The position numbers were made by a program, and so were the translations under genes. The notes under the pieces are model-generated. The model was not told the DNA's origin. It was given only the letters and a program-made list of their open reading frames with translations, and ran no database searches. From Blasia pusilla (lineage: Eukaryota > Marchantiophyta > Marchantiopsida > Blasiales), in NCBI GenBank assembly GCA_050084515.1, contig CM114272.1:7874001-7938000 (forward strand): a DNA stretch of 64,000 nucleotides. Reading direction: 5' to 3'. This document shows positions 1 to 12,343 of this stretch, piece after piece (the stretch's first letter is position 1; every line of letters begins with the position of its first letter).

Positions 1-3000
1 TAGCATTTTTAATCAGTGATGGAGCCTTATAGGTGTCCATCCTACAAAGGCAATTATTACCAGCAGGAGATCGGGTGAGAGAGAAGATGAACAGAAAATG
101 GTTGATTAAGGCGTGGCGTTTGCATACACACCAAAGGACACTCACTCCTTTGATGAGGAAGAGGAGGTGGTATTCCGACATGTCTTTGTAAGTATCTCTT
201 AACTTGTAGTGTCCTAAGAATGTAGGGTTAGTTAGTTAGTATTTTAGAAGACTTAATTAACTATGTGGGTGTCTTATGTAGTTTACAAAGTATGGGGAGT
301 TCCCAAGTTGTGAGGTAGTGGATAATGTGCGGTTGGGCGAAAAGTAGTCTCTTCCATTTAGAGAGAAACTTATTCCAATTACTCCACATTGTACATATAA
401 TGAGGCAATAGGATATAACACATGGCAATGAACCTAAGTTGAAAGAGGAATGGCGACAGGTCTTCATGTCTATGTCGAGCTGCTCGGATTGCCATACCTC
501 CTTGGGTCAACTAGCAAGAGAAGATGACCATTCATAGGATGGCACCTATAGCAAAGGTAAGGATAGGAATGAGGAGATCCATCTCACATACCATCTAGCT
601 GCTTGAAGGCAAAGTAGGAGATCCTTGTCAAAAAGTGCATCTAGTGGATGTATAGAACCTATCTATTGCGACCTTCATAGCTAAACATGCACAAACACGA
701 AACATTAGAACTCTAATAGGCTCACACTATAATGGATGCGCATCAGAGAAGTCTCTTGAATGAGACACGAGAATTGTGGGCATTTCAAGTGATGATGGTT
801 GTGACCAAATAAATCAAGAACAAACACGAACTAAGACTTGAGAAGAGTCAATTCTAGGAAGAGTGGGTTGTCACAGAAGATGAGAATCGGAATAGGAACT
901 TGACTAGCATTCGAGACTTCATTTTGTTTAGGGTCATAATGGCCAGATCCGATGTATGTTTGGGATGAATAAGGTGGCATTGGAAAGCTTATGCGGATTA
1001 AATTCCAACGCATCAAAGATCTAGGCAAACGCATGAGTAGAAATTAAGAAACTACCCCTAAATTATAAGAATCATAATTGGGTTGAGGGCCAAATGGAGT
1101 AGACCAAGAGGACTTTCCCAAAGGTGGGGAGATCTCCATGACTACATATAAGGGGAAGGGTCTCCAAGGCTGCTTGGAACTTGAATTCTACTTTGGGGAG
1201 CCGTAGGGTGAATCAAGGGCACGAAATGGATCAAGAGGTTGCTTTAAGGGTGTGGACACCAAGCCAAGTCCAAGGTATTGAATTATAGTTGTCAAGCTTA
1301 GACCTCAATCCGTGACTCATAACTTGGATCTCGGTAAGAGTCTTGCTCGAGGTCTGTTGGACAGTTGGAATCTTCACGTGTGCAAGCATTGTTTTAGGTG
1401 TGTGGACTATCTAGGAAGTGTGTCCCAAGTCTAGAAAGACTTTATGGGTCAGAAAGCGAGTGATTGGTAAGTATTGAGCTTGATAGATGTTCCAATTTCA
1501 GAACTCGGCAAGATGGAAGGATGATTGACTCAAACCGAGACTAATGTGAGTATGTTTGGGTGCAAAATAGTAGTGTGAACATGACCTAATAAGTCCAAGA
1601 TTCTGCACTACATGAGATCAACGTCCACGAGGAGTTGGGGCACGACACTATCCATTGTAGGCGTTGGCACATAGGTTCAGTTGGAAACAACCCTATTAAG
1701 GCCACTATTGGTTGTAGACCAATGCAGCAAATATGAACATCCAAAGGGATATCGCACGGGACCTTCTCCAAGTTGAATCTCACATGCATGGCACATGAGT
1801 TGCATTGTTTATACGCCAACAACTTTTATAGGATTTGCGAGACTAGTGTCAATGGCGACCGAAAATTTCTTTTGTGCAAATTTTTATTCATGTATATGTA
1901 AAAATTTCCTGTTTGTGCATCATTCGGGTATTATTGCAAGGCTGCAATGGAATTTTTTTTGCAAGCATGAAGTTAATCCAAAATTTGGAAAAAAAAATCG
2001 TGCTGTTTGCAATATTTTTGAGTTAGCACTACATACTCAAGATGTGAAAATTTGTAAATCCGGTGCAAGTTTGTTGGGAGCCCATTACTACTAGATTGGT
2101 TGCTCCATGTCTAGAGCAATCTTTTTTAAAGAGAATTTCTTGATGAGAGCCAATTCCAACTAAACTACTCTTTTTTTAAATTTAGCTCATATCTCTAGGT
2201 CGTTCTTAACCCTAAAGCGCAACCCATTACAAGTAGACTAGTCTTATTTTAAATTTAGTCCATGTCATGACTAAATTGTTGTACTACTAGCCTGTAGGTA
2301 TTTCTTATCTTAGTTTGTGAAAGGTCCTAACGTACAACGTCATAAGTGGTAGAAGTGTCCAAAACTCCGAGCATGAATTAGTGATTGTGACTTGAAGAAA
2401 AACCGGATGCGGAGCTAAATTATGACATTAAAGAAATCTCAGTTTCAGTTTGCTCGAGAGGAAAGGGATTAAACTCATCTTAAACTTTGTAGAAATATGC
2501 GCAGCTACCTCCCTTCCTCTCATTGTTCATTGTGTTCTTCCGATGCTAATAGCCACAATTAGTTTTGGAATTCGGTCCAGATTTTGGAGCTTCCACTCCA
2601 TTCAAACCATGCCCAATGTAGATCTTAGAGCTTCATCGATCTCCGTGTGGCATTGTACGCGTTGCAAGTGCAGCTTGTAACTTCCTCGGTATGTGTCCAT
2701 GATGACGTTGGCGATTTTAGTAAAGTCTGCTCAGCTTGCTGCAGGTGGATGAATCTGAAAAACTCACAAGCGTCCACGCACGGCCTCAGAATTCTTCTTC
2801 TAGAGCGCGCCAGGTAATAATATGCATAGTGTTGTCCGTAGATGTGGCGCGCACACACATTAATTTCAGAAATAATTTAAGTTAATCCACGACATCATGG
2901 ATCATGGTGTAGTATTGGACACTGCAGCGTTCGAAGTCTGAAAGTTGCCGTGAAAACTGGCCATAGAAGATTCACCACTGCTGATTTCCAATTCTTGCCA

Positions 3001-4282
3001 AAATCTGACAGCACAAGCGCACACGGACCTCCTGACAATAAGTTTGCAATAACACGGGATGCCAGAAATTCTGCCAGCTACTTACGGCGCCTATGGTCAA
3101 TACCACTGACTTTCTACGCAGATGTATCCAATACCACGTCATTATGCATTCTGTCGTGGATTGAATTAAATTCCTTCTGAGATCGAGTGGAACAAATGAG
3201 ATTCGCTCTGAGAGTAATCCGCTCATGAACGCTCACTCACATATACATATCGGAACGGAGTGAGTGAACAGGATATCGATCCCATGGTTTAGATATATTT
3301 AGATCTGAAATCCATGGAATCCAGGACAAGCGTTCTGCCACGGACGTCGAGGTAACATGGTAGATGATTAACAAAGACTAAGACGGAGCGAGGGAATGTT
3401 GAATAAGTTAGATATCGAGCCAAATAGGAAGTCGAATTTGAAAGCGAGGTGATCCAGATCGAGTCGACAGCTCTGAATTTTCACATGACAGCGAGGTAAC
3501 TAGATTGACGACTATATAACGGATGATGGCGCTCGAGGAGAAAGTGCTTTCCGAACACTGGATTAGGTTGGAATGTGCAGTAGATCCTATTGGGAACGAA
3601 AAAAGAAATATTGACCTGTCGCCATTCACACATGTGCAGGCCCTGCAGAAAGCTACGAATGACGAATTCCACAGTTCCTGTTCTTACTCTATCTCTGGAC
3701 ACAAAGTTAGATTCGCGCTGCACATGCAGTCATTGTCAAGCACGTAGTGTTTTGTTCAAGATCTGAATTCCAAGATTCGAAAATAAGGTGACCACTGGGA
3801 TACGCATAGAGAATGCATAGGATATGGCACGGTTGAACTTTAGGTGCGCCAACAGTTCTTGAACCCGGTTGGAGAACTATGGCCATCATGAAGGTCTAAA
3901 CATCTATTTCCATGGCCGTCTTTAAAAGGTTCGCACAAGGTCCTTCATTCCCCGCACAGATACTTCCAGCTCGCGATTGATAACGGGCCCTGATTAGTCT
4001 AGATATGGTCCCTTGTAAAATCGCACTCCTCTCACGATCTTTGAAGCAGGTTCAAATTCCGCCACTTTCCGAAACATATCAATCTTCGATTTATGCTCGG
4101 CTCGAGCTGACTCGCGGGAGCTAAGTACAAGCGCATGCGGTCAATTCTGAAGAGGCTTTGAATCCTTCCGGATAGCTCACTGATTGCTGGTACAGCTTTC
4201 CGGCTAGAAACGCTAGATCCTCACTGGTTGATTGATTTCTGCGGTGCAGCAACCTCCAGAATGTTCGACTTCCTAGTTACTT
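1..4282. other. anonymous region without recognisable genes
   Basis: I see no recognisable protein or RNA gene here. Open frames on both strands are short (under 100 codons), overlap one another, and show no family motif. The 1-1.8 kb part has degenerate, stop-rich sequence that could be a very old retroelement, but I cannot assign one. Confidence 0.5.
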
Positions 4283-4399
4283 CACAATTGATGTTGCAGA
4301 GGTGGAACCTCTGCGTCAACATGATGACTCCACCGCAGAGATTCCACCTCTGCAACATCAATTGTGATGTTGCAGAGGTGGAATCTCATCATGTTGACT
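4283..4399. repeat. near-perfect hairpin with a third, direct copy of its arm
   Basis: Two 33-nt arms at 4283-4315 and 4334-4366 are reverse complements with one mismatch, separated by an 18-nt loop. The core TGATGTTGCAGAGGTGGAA then appears a third time in direct orientation right after the second arm (from about 4365). The loop segment TCAACATGATGA (4316-4327) is itself inverted at 4388-4399. The whole is a nested palindrome able to form alternative hairpins. It may be a foldback element or a hairpin RNA source; the function is unknown. Confidence 0.8.
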
Positions 4400-5065
4400 C
4401 AACAATTGCAGGTAATGAAATTAGATCTAAAGCTCGTGTATGGTGTGAGGACACAACGCAAGATTCCTCTCGAGCCTCAAATCAAAGGAGCGTCACAACA
4501 TGCGCATGCTTGGACTTCAAATCTAGTCTGCCTCATGGTTAAATTGGGTTTGGAAGTCTTAAAGTAAGCTTCAAGTTAACGTGTCTACAATTGGATGATG
4601 AAGATCGAAATTCTTTGAAACACGCGGAGATTACCGCATTAACTTCCAATCCGAACCTCCTTCGACTGACATTCCATATATGTAAACTGTAACGTTTATG
4701 GATTTTTACCTGAATCTAGCTGATGTCCAGGGAATTCAAAGCAAAAGGAATTTCTTCATGAAAAGGTATTCCAAACTTCCATCCCAATGACATCCAAATT
4801 TGTTCATCTTACGTACATTATAATGTATGTACAGAGTGAATTAGTGCGATTTTGCCTCCTCGACCGCATATTGTGGCACACCAAATTCTCTTCCATAAGA
4901 AACACGAGTCTATGGGAAAGGGTTGATGAAAAGGATGTTGAATAAAGATACGAGGGGAGTTTAGAGCCAAGGTATAGGGAAAAAGGTTGCGAATCCACCA
5001 ACTTCACCGACACAAACATCAAAAAGAAGAATGTGAATAGAAGGAAGACATACAAAACATACGAA
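4400..5065. other. anonymous stretch
   Basis: No supported gene. One minus-strand frame at 4804-5055 begins with a hydrophobic run that mimics a signal peptide, but it has no further coding character. Confidence 0.4.
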
Positions 5066-5637
5066 TCACATATACGAGCTCAAGTAGAGAAGACCAGCGC
5101 TATTTCTCGACATTGTCAAGATGATCACCGACTGGACATGAGATTCAATTCCAACAGGGCCAAAGTCTTTCGAAACTACCGGGTGGAAATCCACACTATC
5201 TAAAGGGAAGAAAGAACGTGTGAGATTCTTATCAACAATGACATCTTTTGTTGAATGTGCATGAAGATTTGACTCTGTTCTTCGTTTCCCGAGACAGTCG
5301 TTAATTTCATATGGAAAATGCAAAATGGAAACAGACAGGGTATGCCCATCCGTCATTTTCTTGGCAGTGGTATGAGTATCATCAGCATGAATTCGACTGA
5401 TATCACATGATGTATGGGACATGGAAATGTCCAAAAGATAACTCATAAGGCTGTTGAACGTTTGCAAACCCTGAGCACTGAGAAGGATAAGAAATCAGAC
5501 GGGCACTTACCAGGACAACGAATCTCTACATGACAAAACCAAACGCCATACTTTTTGAGCACCATGCCGTCTACTGGCAGTGCAAAGTGACAAAGATTCC
5601 AAACCTTCAGTGCATATTGTACATGGTTTTTAGCCAA
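5066..5637 (-). pseudogene. two exon-like open frames, unrecognised
   Basis: Two minus-strand frames follow one another. The upstream one (5637 down to about 5510) has a balanced composition with a stretch ending in FCHVEIRCPG, and it runs straight into a good donor site (CCTG|GTAAGTGC) near 5512. The downstream one (5467 to 5066) is 133 codons and is preceded by a pyrimidine-AG acceptor-like sequence. Joining them at the most obvious donor and acceptor does not keep the downstream frame, so either the acceptor is elsewhere or the gene is broken. I do not recognise the protein. It could be a remnant of a host gene or chance. Confidence 0.22.
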
Positions 5638-5639
5638 AG

Positions 5640-8600
5640 TACGGCCTGTCGTGGATGGCTCCTTGACCTCAAACCATGCAATTAAGTTGAGCCTATTTCA
5701 CTACTTACCCAGAAACAACAAAACTCTTCAACAATTTCAAATTAAATGTAGAGCTTGGGGAGAGGGATGATTACTCACACCCTGATTCTGTCAAAAAGAT
5801 CGTGTGTTTTTAGAGTCTGGCCTTGTCAGACATCATCCTCCATGGATTAGTGTACCGCGCAAAGCTCCTTTCACACAATCCCTAGCGCGGACGTTCGTGT
5901 AGACTTTTTAATGCGCCATTCGCTCATATTGCATTGTATGTCTAGCAAGTATATATGCAAGAGCCTAGAAACATCGATATTGTTCCCCCATTGCTGGAAA
6001 ATTTCAGTCTGAAAGGATAATGGATCAACGCCCGAAAAAAGGAGTTTGAACTCATGAGCAATCTATTTGAACTATAGAACTTAAATTAAAGGAACTCCTT
6101 AGCGATCGATACGTGGACAGCTTTCCCAGTCCTGGATATGGACATGCAGCTTAGATATGTCGAGAGATTGTAGCTCCCTGAGTGTCGTGTAGTTTGAGGC
6201 GTTTTGAGTTGGATACAACAGCTTCAGATTCTCGATCGAGTGCTTGAAGCATCTTGAGACAGTGGATTAGAGATCCAGCTGCACACAAGAAGAACAGGGT
6301 GGGGAATTTGACCGAGAAACTCTCAAACGCTCAAAGCATTGAACCTCCCTGAAAGAGTCAATGGCCTCTGGCAGCCTATGTTATCTCTAGCGAGAAATGA
6401 TTGCCACACCTCAAAATACAGCTTCCGATTGTAGACCGGAAATTTCTCTAGCATGGTAACTAGTTTACTGAAACCGCAATTATACCAAACGAGTATCGAG
6501 TCAGTGTAGGACGCTTCACATCGTTGACGAGCCTAGTGACAGACAACGGCTCCATAACGACACAGCATGGTGCTTGCTCAGCGTTTGGAATCCATGCTTC
6601 TTTATCTGAACCATCCAACGATCTCCGAAAGCCACCATAACGAGGGTGAAGGAAAGGACATCCAGACGCAGAGTGAGGAGTGAAATATACATAGGGTTCG
6701 CCAACCGAGTCTTAGGGCTTCAACAACCCCAAGCGTAGTTCGATGATGGCGAGCTAGAAAGGCTCAGAAAGGAGGAGAATCCGGAGCTTGTATGACAGCG
6801 AGCGCAACTTTGTCACGGGGTATACAACCAACACATGTACAAAGTGGACGAATCTACTTCATCAGGCAATCACGCAGTATTGTAACGCCGATCCTAGGGA
6901 ATAATCTCACGGCGAAAAAATCTCACATGATTCAATGCGCTTACTATGTAGGATAACCCAAGCCACGTACCAGTGTGATCTAGATTCGTTCGATGCAAGA
7001 GGCAGCGACAAACATGTGGATGTTAGTTGCTTCCTGATGTAGAGATAAAAGCTTACCACCTGCAGGGGCGATTAGGCTGGTGCACCGATGCTCCGTTGTG
7101 GTTTGCGCTAAGAGGTAATTACTTTCAAGAAGAGCTGGACGTACTCCCCTGGAAAATTTAAGACGGTGTTTAAAAACGTGGAAACGAAAGAGGGGAGAGG
7201 AGTGGCTGAAGAACTTAAGTACTTGTTAAAACACCGCATCCTGGAGTTTTTCCACCGCAATCAAGGTGTGAGCACTACCACTTTCACGGATCAGGGATTG
7301 AAGTCAGGATTCTTGTAAAAATCGGATCACTCCCAATCACCAAATTATTCTCATCAAATAGGAATGACACTGCACCGTCTCTAGGGATCATACCTTCCAT
7401 AGATCACGTGAATAAATGCTGCCCGCTCGATCTACAGAGACTGCGGCTCAGGCGAGAAGAAAGCTGCTAGGCCACAAAATGATGTGGACGATTACTCCAC
7501 AACGATCTCTCCTCAATTAAACTGTCTTTCAGTCAGAAAGAACAGAATTCAGGAACAATGATTCAATTAGTATCAGATATAGTTCCAAAACCATCCTGAT
7601 TCTTCAACCTGTCAGGGCTCCTAACCATGAGTAATCAGCTTATTAACCAGGCAAGGCGAAATTCTTTGCCCCGATGCGGAGAAGAGGCTGCGAGATCAGC
7701 AGCAGCACTACATTTCAGTCCGAGGTATGTTCAATTCGATCTCCAATATGGCTTCAGATCCTCAGAATGGTTCCACTGCTTGAGGTCACATTCGTTTTGG
7801 AAAATTTATGCATGTCTAACTTCAAGATCCGTAAATATGTAATGCCACTACTGCCCGTCGTAGATAAAATACCACCTCTTGTTGGATGATTCTGTTTCCT
7901 ACGATGGATGGGGTTGGAAGAGTGCGATTTTATGTGAGTGGACGGGGTGGCTACCTTTCGGCATTCGTGCACTCAATGATCGGCTTCTGGCAGCAGTGAT
8001 TCATATGCTCTATTCGAGTTCACATACATGTGCACTCTATGCACAGAGTAATTAGTCCCTCTAGAGACAATTTTATCTTCAGCATCAAGTAATCATTTCT
8101 GATCCGCATTGGCTGCACTCCTCGAGACCGTCCGGTGATCCTCCAGGTTGCAACGGCAAGGTACACCATTGATACGGGACTCTGGGCGGTTGATGTTGAT
8201 ATTGGTCGCACGCTTCATCGTCGCACGAAACTCTGCACGCCTCCGACAACGCTAACAGTGAGCCGGATGGGAGTGCTCACTTCACCCTACATCGGAACTG
8301 GAGTACAAGGGAAAGAGTAGGTTCTAGGTCACGGCTGATGCTAGTGACACTCAACGTAGCGATAGCGATCCCCGATCAAGCTGAGGTTCTGTTGAGCTCG
8401 CAAGCATTCCAGGAGAAAACTTGGTTACCGGCGTGTAGGTTTAGGGTTTGTCGACGTAGTTTCGTTGGCATTCCAATGCTATCGCGTTTTACCAAATCGA
8501 AAGGATGATAAGAAGAGCACAACTTCCAATCCACGCCTAGATTTACAGGTGAGAAAGCCGTGTACAGGCAAAATGCACACAACCTATTTCTAAACCTGTG

Positions 8601-10142
8601 CGTGTGAGATGATTATAAGTGAGATTTGGAGAGATGATATGAGAAGCCATGCAATACATCAAATTTCTCTCGTACTAAAAATTCTACCATGGAGAACTCA
8701 AGGCCATAAAAGAATGGGCAGCAGTTCCTATTTGTTGTATCTAGTAAGTATCTAGTGTCCGAACAGGATCCATATCATATTCATTATTCAGAGGAAACTT
8801 TCCATTTTCTTCTTCGAAGTTTGCTCCGTAACGAAATGGCTACTTTCATTTGACAGTTGAGCGTCTTCCAAGTTCCTTTCGCGCTTTCCACCCCTAACCC
8901 TGAACCTTTTAGGAACGGGCTACTTCCCTTTTCGGTGCACGGTTGCCAAATAAAGCTCAAGCTCCGACTCCTCAAAGAAAACATTCATTGTTGTCATCCA
9001 CGACTCATCACCGATTCACCACCTCCTGCAGTACGTCAGGATTTGATAGCGTAATTGTTTCAAATACTTTGGATTCTGTACACTCCACTCCGTTCTTTCA
9101 CGGGGAGTGCTCAGTGCAAAATTAGTTCTTCCGTGCCTTCCCCGTACGCGCGTCTCAGATCCGACTCATCCGAGCAATCCGCCGCAACTTCGCGCAGTAA
9201 CTGACTGGATTTGTCGATCATCGGGCCCCATGATCACAGGAGTCCAGGGATTCAATTGGGCTAAGATATCTTCCCTTCATTTCCTGTTTAAGTTCACAGT
9301 TCTGTGGCCCTACGACCCGACGAGTGGCACGCGCCCCGTCGTAGGAACCCTACTCCACTGCGTTGGCCAGGGAGTGCTAATATTGGGCAGGAAATTTGTC
9401 AGTTTGGGATAACGTTTCGAACTTCTCTCTCAAATCTTCACATCTCAGGCTCTGTTTGTACAGTCGTTGGACGGATTTTTCCAAGTCCTGCGTCCAAGAA
9501 TGTGGCGTGAGGGAGGCCCAACTCTGGAGCGTGTGAGACAGAGTAAACCGTAAACAAGCTAACGAACCATTCAGCCATTTGTCACAAGTTCACAACCCCA
9601 AAATGTTTCATATGAGGACGCTTGTTATGATCCAAGGTTTGCAGACGTCCAAACTTAGAACTCACCGTTAATTGCTGTTGGATGTGTCGCATTCAGAGGC
9701 CGTCATGTCCTGATTAGTTCAATAGTATCAAAGCAGCTTTATAGGCTTACACGACGCCAAAACTACCCGACAATATGTTTGTCCTGGCACTGGATTCTCT
9801 CCACACCCGACCGAGCCCGACACGAATCGCACTATCCGACTCTATTAAACCCCCTCTAATGGGTCTTGTTTTCCATCAAGCGTTTTTTTAAAGTTCATAT
9901 TTCTTGACTAGTTCGGAACTTTGGATGCATCGCAAAGAGATACAGATTTCTAAGGTTATATTTTTCAACTAGTGTGCGGCCTTTGAGAAGGGGAGGGAGA
10001 AATTAGTTTTTGAACTCGTGGATAGGTTAGATGATGAGAAAAAAAATGGAGTATATGTAGGGCCGTAATCAGGTTGGTGTAAAAATCCACACCGTGGATA
10101 AATTCTTAATTCTGAACCAGAAGCTGCGTGGAGTGATTATTT
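5640..10142. other. anonymous region
   Basis: No supported gene in 4.5 kb. The short open frames on both strands (for example at 7.6-8.0 kb and 8.8-9.5 kb) overlap each other in antiphase and carry no motif I know. GC content is moderate and I see no long tandem repeat. Confidence 0.45.
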
Positions 10143-10175
10143 CTCCCAAGTCGTCCAGAACGGACGACTTGGGAG
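10143..10175. repeat. perfect 14-bp stem hairpin
   Basis: CTCCCAAGTCGTCC (10143-10156) and its exact reverse complement (10162-10175) flank a 5-nt loop AGAAC. The element lies just upstream of the coding-like tandem repeat beginning near 10.2 kb. A role such as a terminator or foldback-transposon core cannot be decided from sequence. Confidence 0.8.
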
Positions 10176-10207
10176 TGCAAGTCCATAAGAAACGATCACT
10201 CCTGCCC

Positions 10208-10920
10208 ACGCAACGCAAATCTCGCTCCACCGGTCTCTGCGAAAACTTGTAGGCTCTAAGTCAAAGATGTCAAAATTAAAGAAAGCTAAGCGATCAGAGA
10301 AGCCAGACGCATTCATTCTATTTTCATTCCATGAAGAGTCGAAGTTTTCGAATTCAACGCAAGTCTCGCTCCGCCGGTCTCTGCGATCAAGTGCGAGAAC
10401 TTCAGGGATGTCAAAATTTGAAAAAACTAAGCAATCCGAGAAGCCAGACGCATTCGTGCCAATTTCATCGCAAGAAAAATCCTTTCATTTGAAATCAACG
10501 CAAATCTCGCTCCGTTGGTCTCTGCGATCAAAAGCCGAGAACTCATAGGCTCTACGACAGGGATGTAAGAATTGGAGCAAACTAGGCAATCAGAGAGGCC
10601 AGAGGTATTCGTGTCATTTTCCTTCCATGAGGTAACGTTTGATCTGAAATGAAATCAACGAAACTCTCGCTCCCCCGGCTCCGGTGGTGGAGTAACAACT
10701 ACAGCACAGGACTCAGACGGAGTGAGATAAAGTGCGATGTCGATGACATCGCTACGCTTCAACGGTAGCGATGTCAAAGTCGGAGAAAGCTGAGCAAGCA
10801 GAGAAGCCACAGACATACGTGCCATTTTCATTCCATGGAAAAACGTTTCAAGCCAAATCGACGCAAATTTCTCTTCACCAGTTTGCTTCAAGAACTTCAA
10901 TGGAGTGTACATCTCCCGTA
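10208..10920 (+). repeat. degenerate tandem repeat encoding a ~45-residue unit
   Basis: Four units start at the ATG-containing words near 10267, 10408, 10563 and 10771 (spacings 141, 155 and 208), and a partial unit tail begins near 10208. The first two are open in one frame (10267-10548, 93 codons). The fourth is open from 10771 to 11022. Each unit reads approximately MSK-x-EKA...EKP-x-AFVPFSFHEK, then a basic, serine-rich tail STQISLRxSLRS. Similar amino acids are kept while the DNA diverges, which hints at past coding constraint. The third unit is frameshifted. An extra segment with its own small palindrome, near 10740-10775, accounts for the larger last spacing. I know no family with this motif. 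It could be a decayed repeat protein or a minisatellite that happens to be open. Confidence 0.55.
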
Positions 10921-10972
10921 CAGAAATCGGTCGGAGCGAAGACTCATCTCATATTATTATTATTATTAGAGA

Positions 10973-11006
10973 CTAGTGAGATGCAGGGGTATCTTACTAG
11001 TAAGAT
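10973..11006 (-). other. candidate Helitron 3' terminus: palindrome plus CTAG
   Basis: The self-complementary 16-mer ATCTTACTAGTAAGAT lies at 10991-11006, and CTAG at 10973-10976 is followed by T on the minus strand. This is the order expected for Helitron ends (short hairpin, then CTRR, then host T), although the gap of 14 nt is slightly longer than usual. A run of ATT triplets (about 10952-10968) lies just outside, which is a plausible AT-rich target. Confidence 0.4.
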
Positions 11007-11328
11007 GCACGGATCACTCTAATAATCTCTTACCGAAGCATTTCCTTTTACACACTTTTTATTGTTATATTTATTGTTTTTTTTTTGACATTTTTTATAA
11101 TTGATCATGAAAAATATTGATGGAATGTAAAATACCGATGGAAATAAGTAAATTTTTATCTTTTTCAAAATTTGACCTTAAGATTTATTGGTAGTCGTGA
11201 CAAAAGCAGGACGAATAGGAAATTAAAATTAAAATCTACGTTAATCAAAAGGTAAGTCCGAATCTGATGCAATCAATGGGAATCGTGGAATAAAGACTCG
11301 ATCTCCAGTGTTCTGCCTTGTGAAAATC

Positions 11329-11556
11329 TCAGCATGAATGACATGTTGCATGAATCCACGGATCACCAATCGAGTTCCATTCACCCTTTGAACTGTTCAA
11401 GTTTCGTGACAGCATGATAGGCGCACCAATTTTCAAGCTTAAACGATGCGATGGTAAACCAGACGGTAAGCACAAATTTAAGAATTCTGTCGGATAGATA
11501 TAACTCATTCCCCCATCCGGAACCGAATCAACACTAAGGTAAGTATGTTCCTGCAT
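11329..11556 (-). pseudogene. Helitron helicase, C-terminal exon
   Basis: The 75-codon frame contains LPSHRLSLKIGAPIMLSRNL, which matches the conserved segment near the C terminus of Helitron PIF1-like helicases (motif of the form LPxHxLxLKxGxPImLLRNL). It lies downstream, on the same strand, of the rest of the helicase, after a gap of about 60 nt that probably includes an intron. The frame runs directly into stop codons afterwards, with the last conserved helicase motifs not recognisable, so the C terminus appears truncated or decayed. Confidence 0.75.
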
Positions 11557-11617
11557 AGAACAAGCTTATCTTACAAGATGAATTTAGTTTTGATGCATAA
11601 TATAATTCAAGAATTTG

Positions 11618-12240
11618 TTATTTGACAACCAATTTTACCTCTCCATAGAATCGAGACATGACTTCTGCGTTGATATCATCAACATCTCGATTTTTTGGTG
11701 TAAGAATTGTTGTATCTCTTAAAAATGTGATGTCACGAAGTTTTTCATAATCATTTCCATAAATGATATCAATAAGATCACTTATATTCTTACTCTTGGT
11801 CACCATATCATTTGGCAATCGTATAAAATCCTCTCCCAAGTGAGATTCAAAAGGCACACGTCCCTCTCCAACCTCCAGTAACCAATTTGCAAAAGTTGGT
11901 TGTTGTACATGCATGTTCACCTCCAAATTTTGAACTCTCATATTCGTTGTAAGATTCAATACCCTCACATGAGACCATAAATATGACCTCTTTAATGTAG
12001 CTTGAATAATTTTTCGACGGTCTCCATGACGAACAACAGGTAGACACATGGCGAAAATCCCCACCAAAGATTACTAATTTTCCACCAAACGGAATATTCC
12101 TCAAGTCTTCCGATACCACTCCCATGATATCTTGAAAGGATCGATTTACAGCCTCAAATGCATGGCGATGAGTCATCGGTCCCTCATCCCATATGTTAAG
12201 CTAGGCCCTTTGAATCAAGCGCGTAGCTTCGCTATTAACA
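11618..12240 (-). pseudogene. Helitron helicase, central motifs
   Basis: Read on the minus strand, this exon contains NIWDEGPMTHRHAFEAV (Walker B type DE) and GGKLVIFGGDFRHV (the GGDFRQ helicase motif of PIF1/Helitron helicases). A second frame follows, with NRDVDDINAEVMSRF, the usual LTPKNxDVxxIN segment. Two lesions are visible. A TAG stop (12201-12203 on the plus strand) sits just before the Walker B box, and a frame change around 12060 splits the GGDFRHV box from the following VLPVVRHG-like sequence. The acceptor for this exon lies near 12230-12240. Confidence 0.85.
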
Positions 12241-12343
12241 GGTAAACTATAAAAAATATACCAAAAGATATGAGTATGTAGGGCAAGTGTTATCTTTATA
12301 ATATTAAAAGAGTTACAAAGTCATGAAATGGTTTAATACTTAC

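Noticed and set aside
4804-5055. Secreted small protein with signal peptide
   Set aside because: Only the first 20 residues look hydrophobic; the rest is without features and no splice or promoter context supports it.
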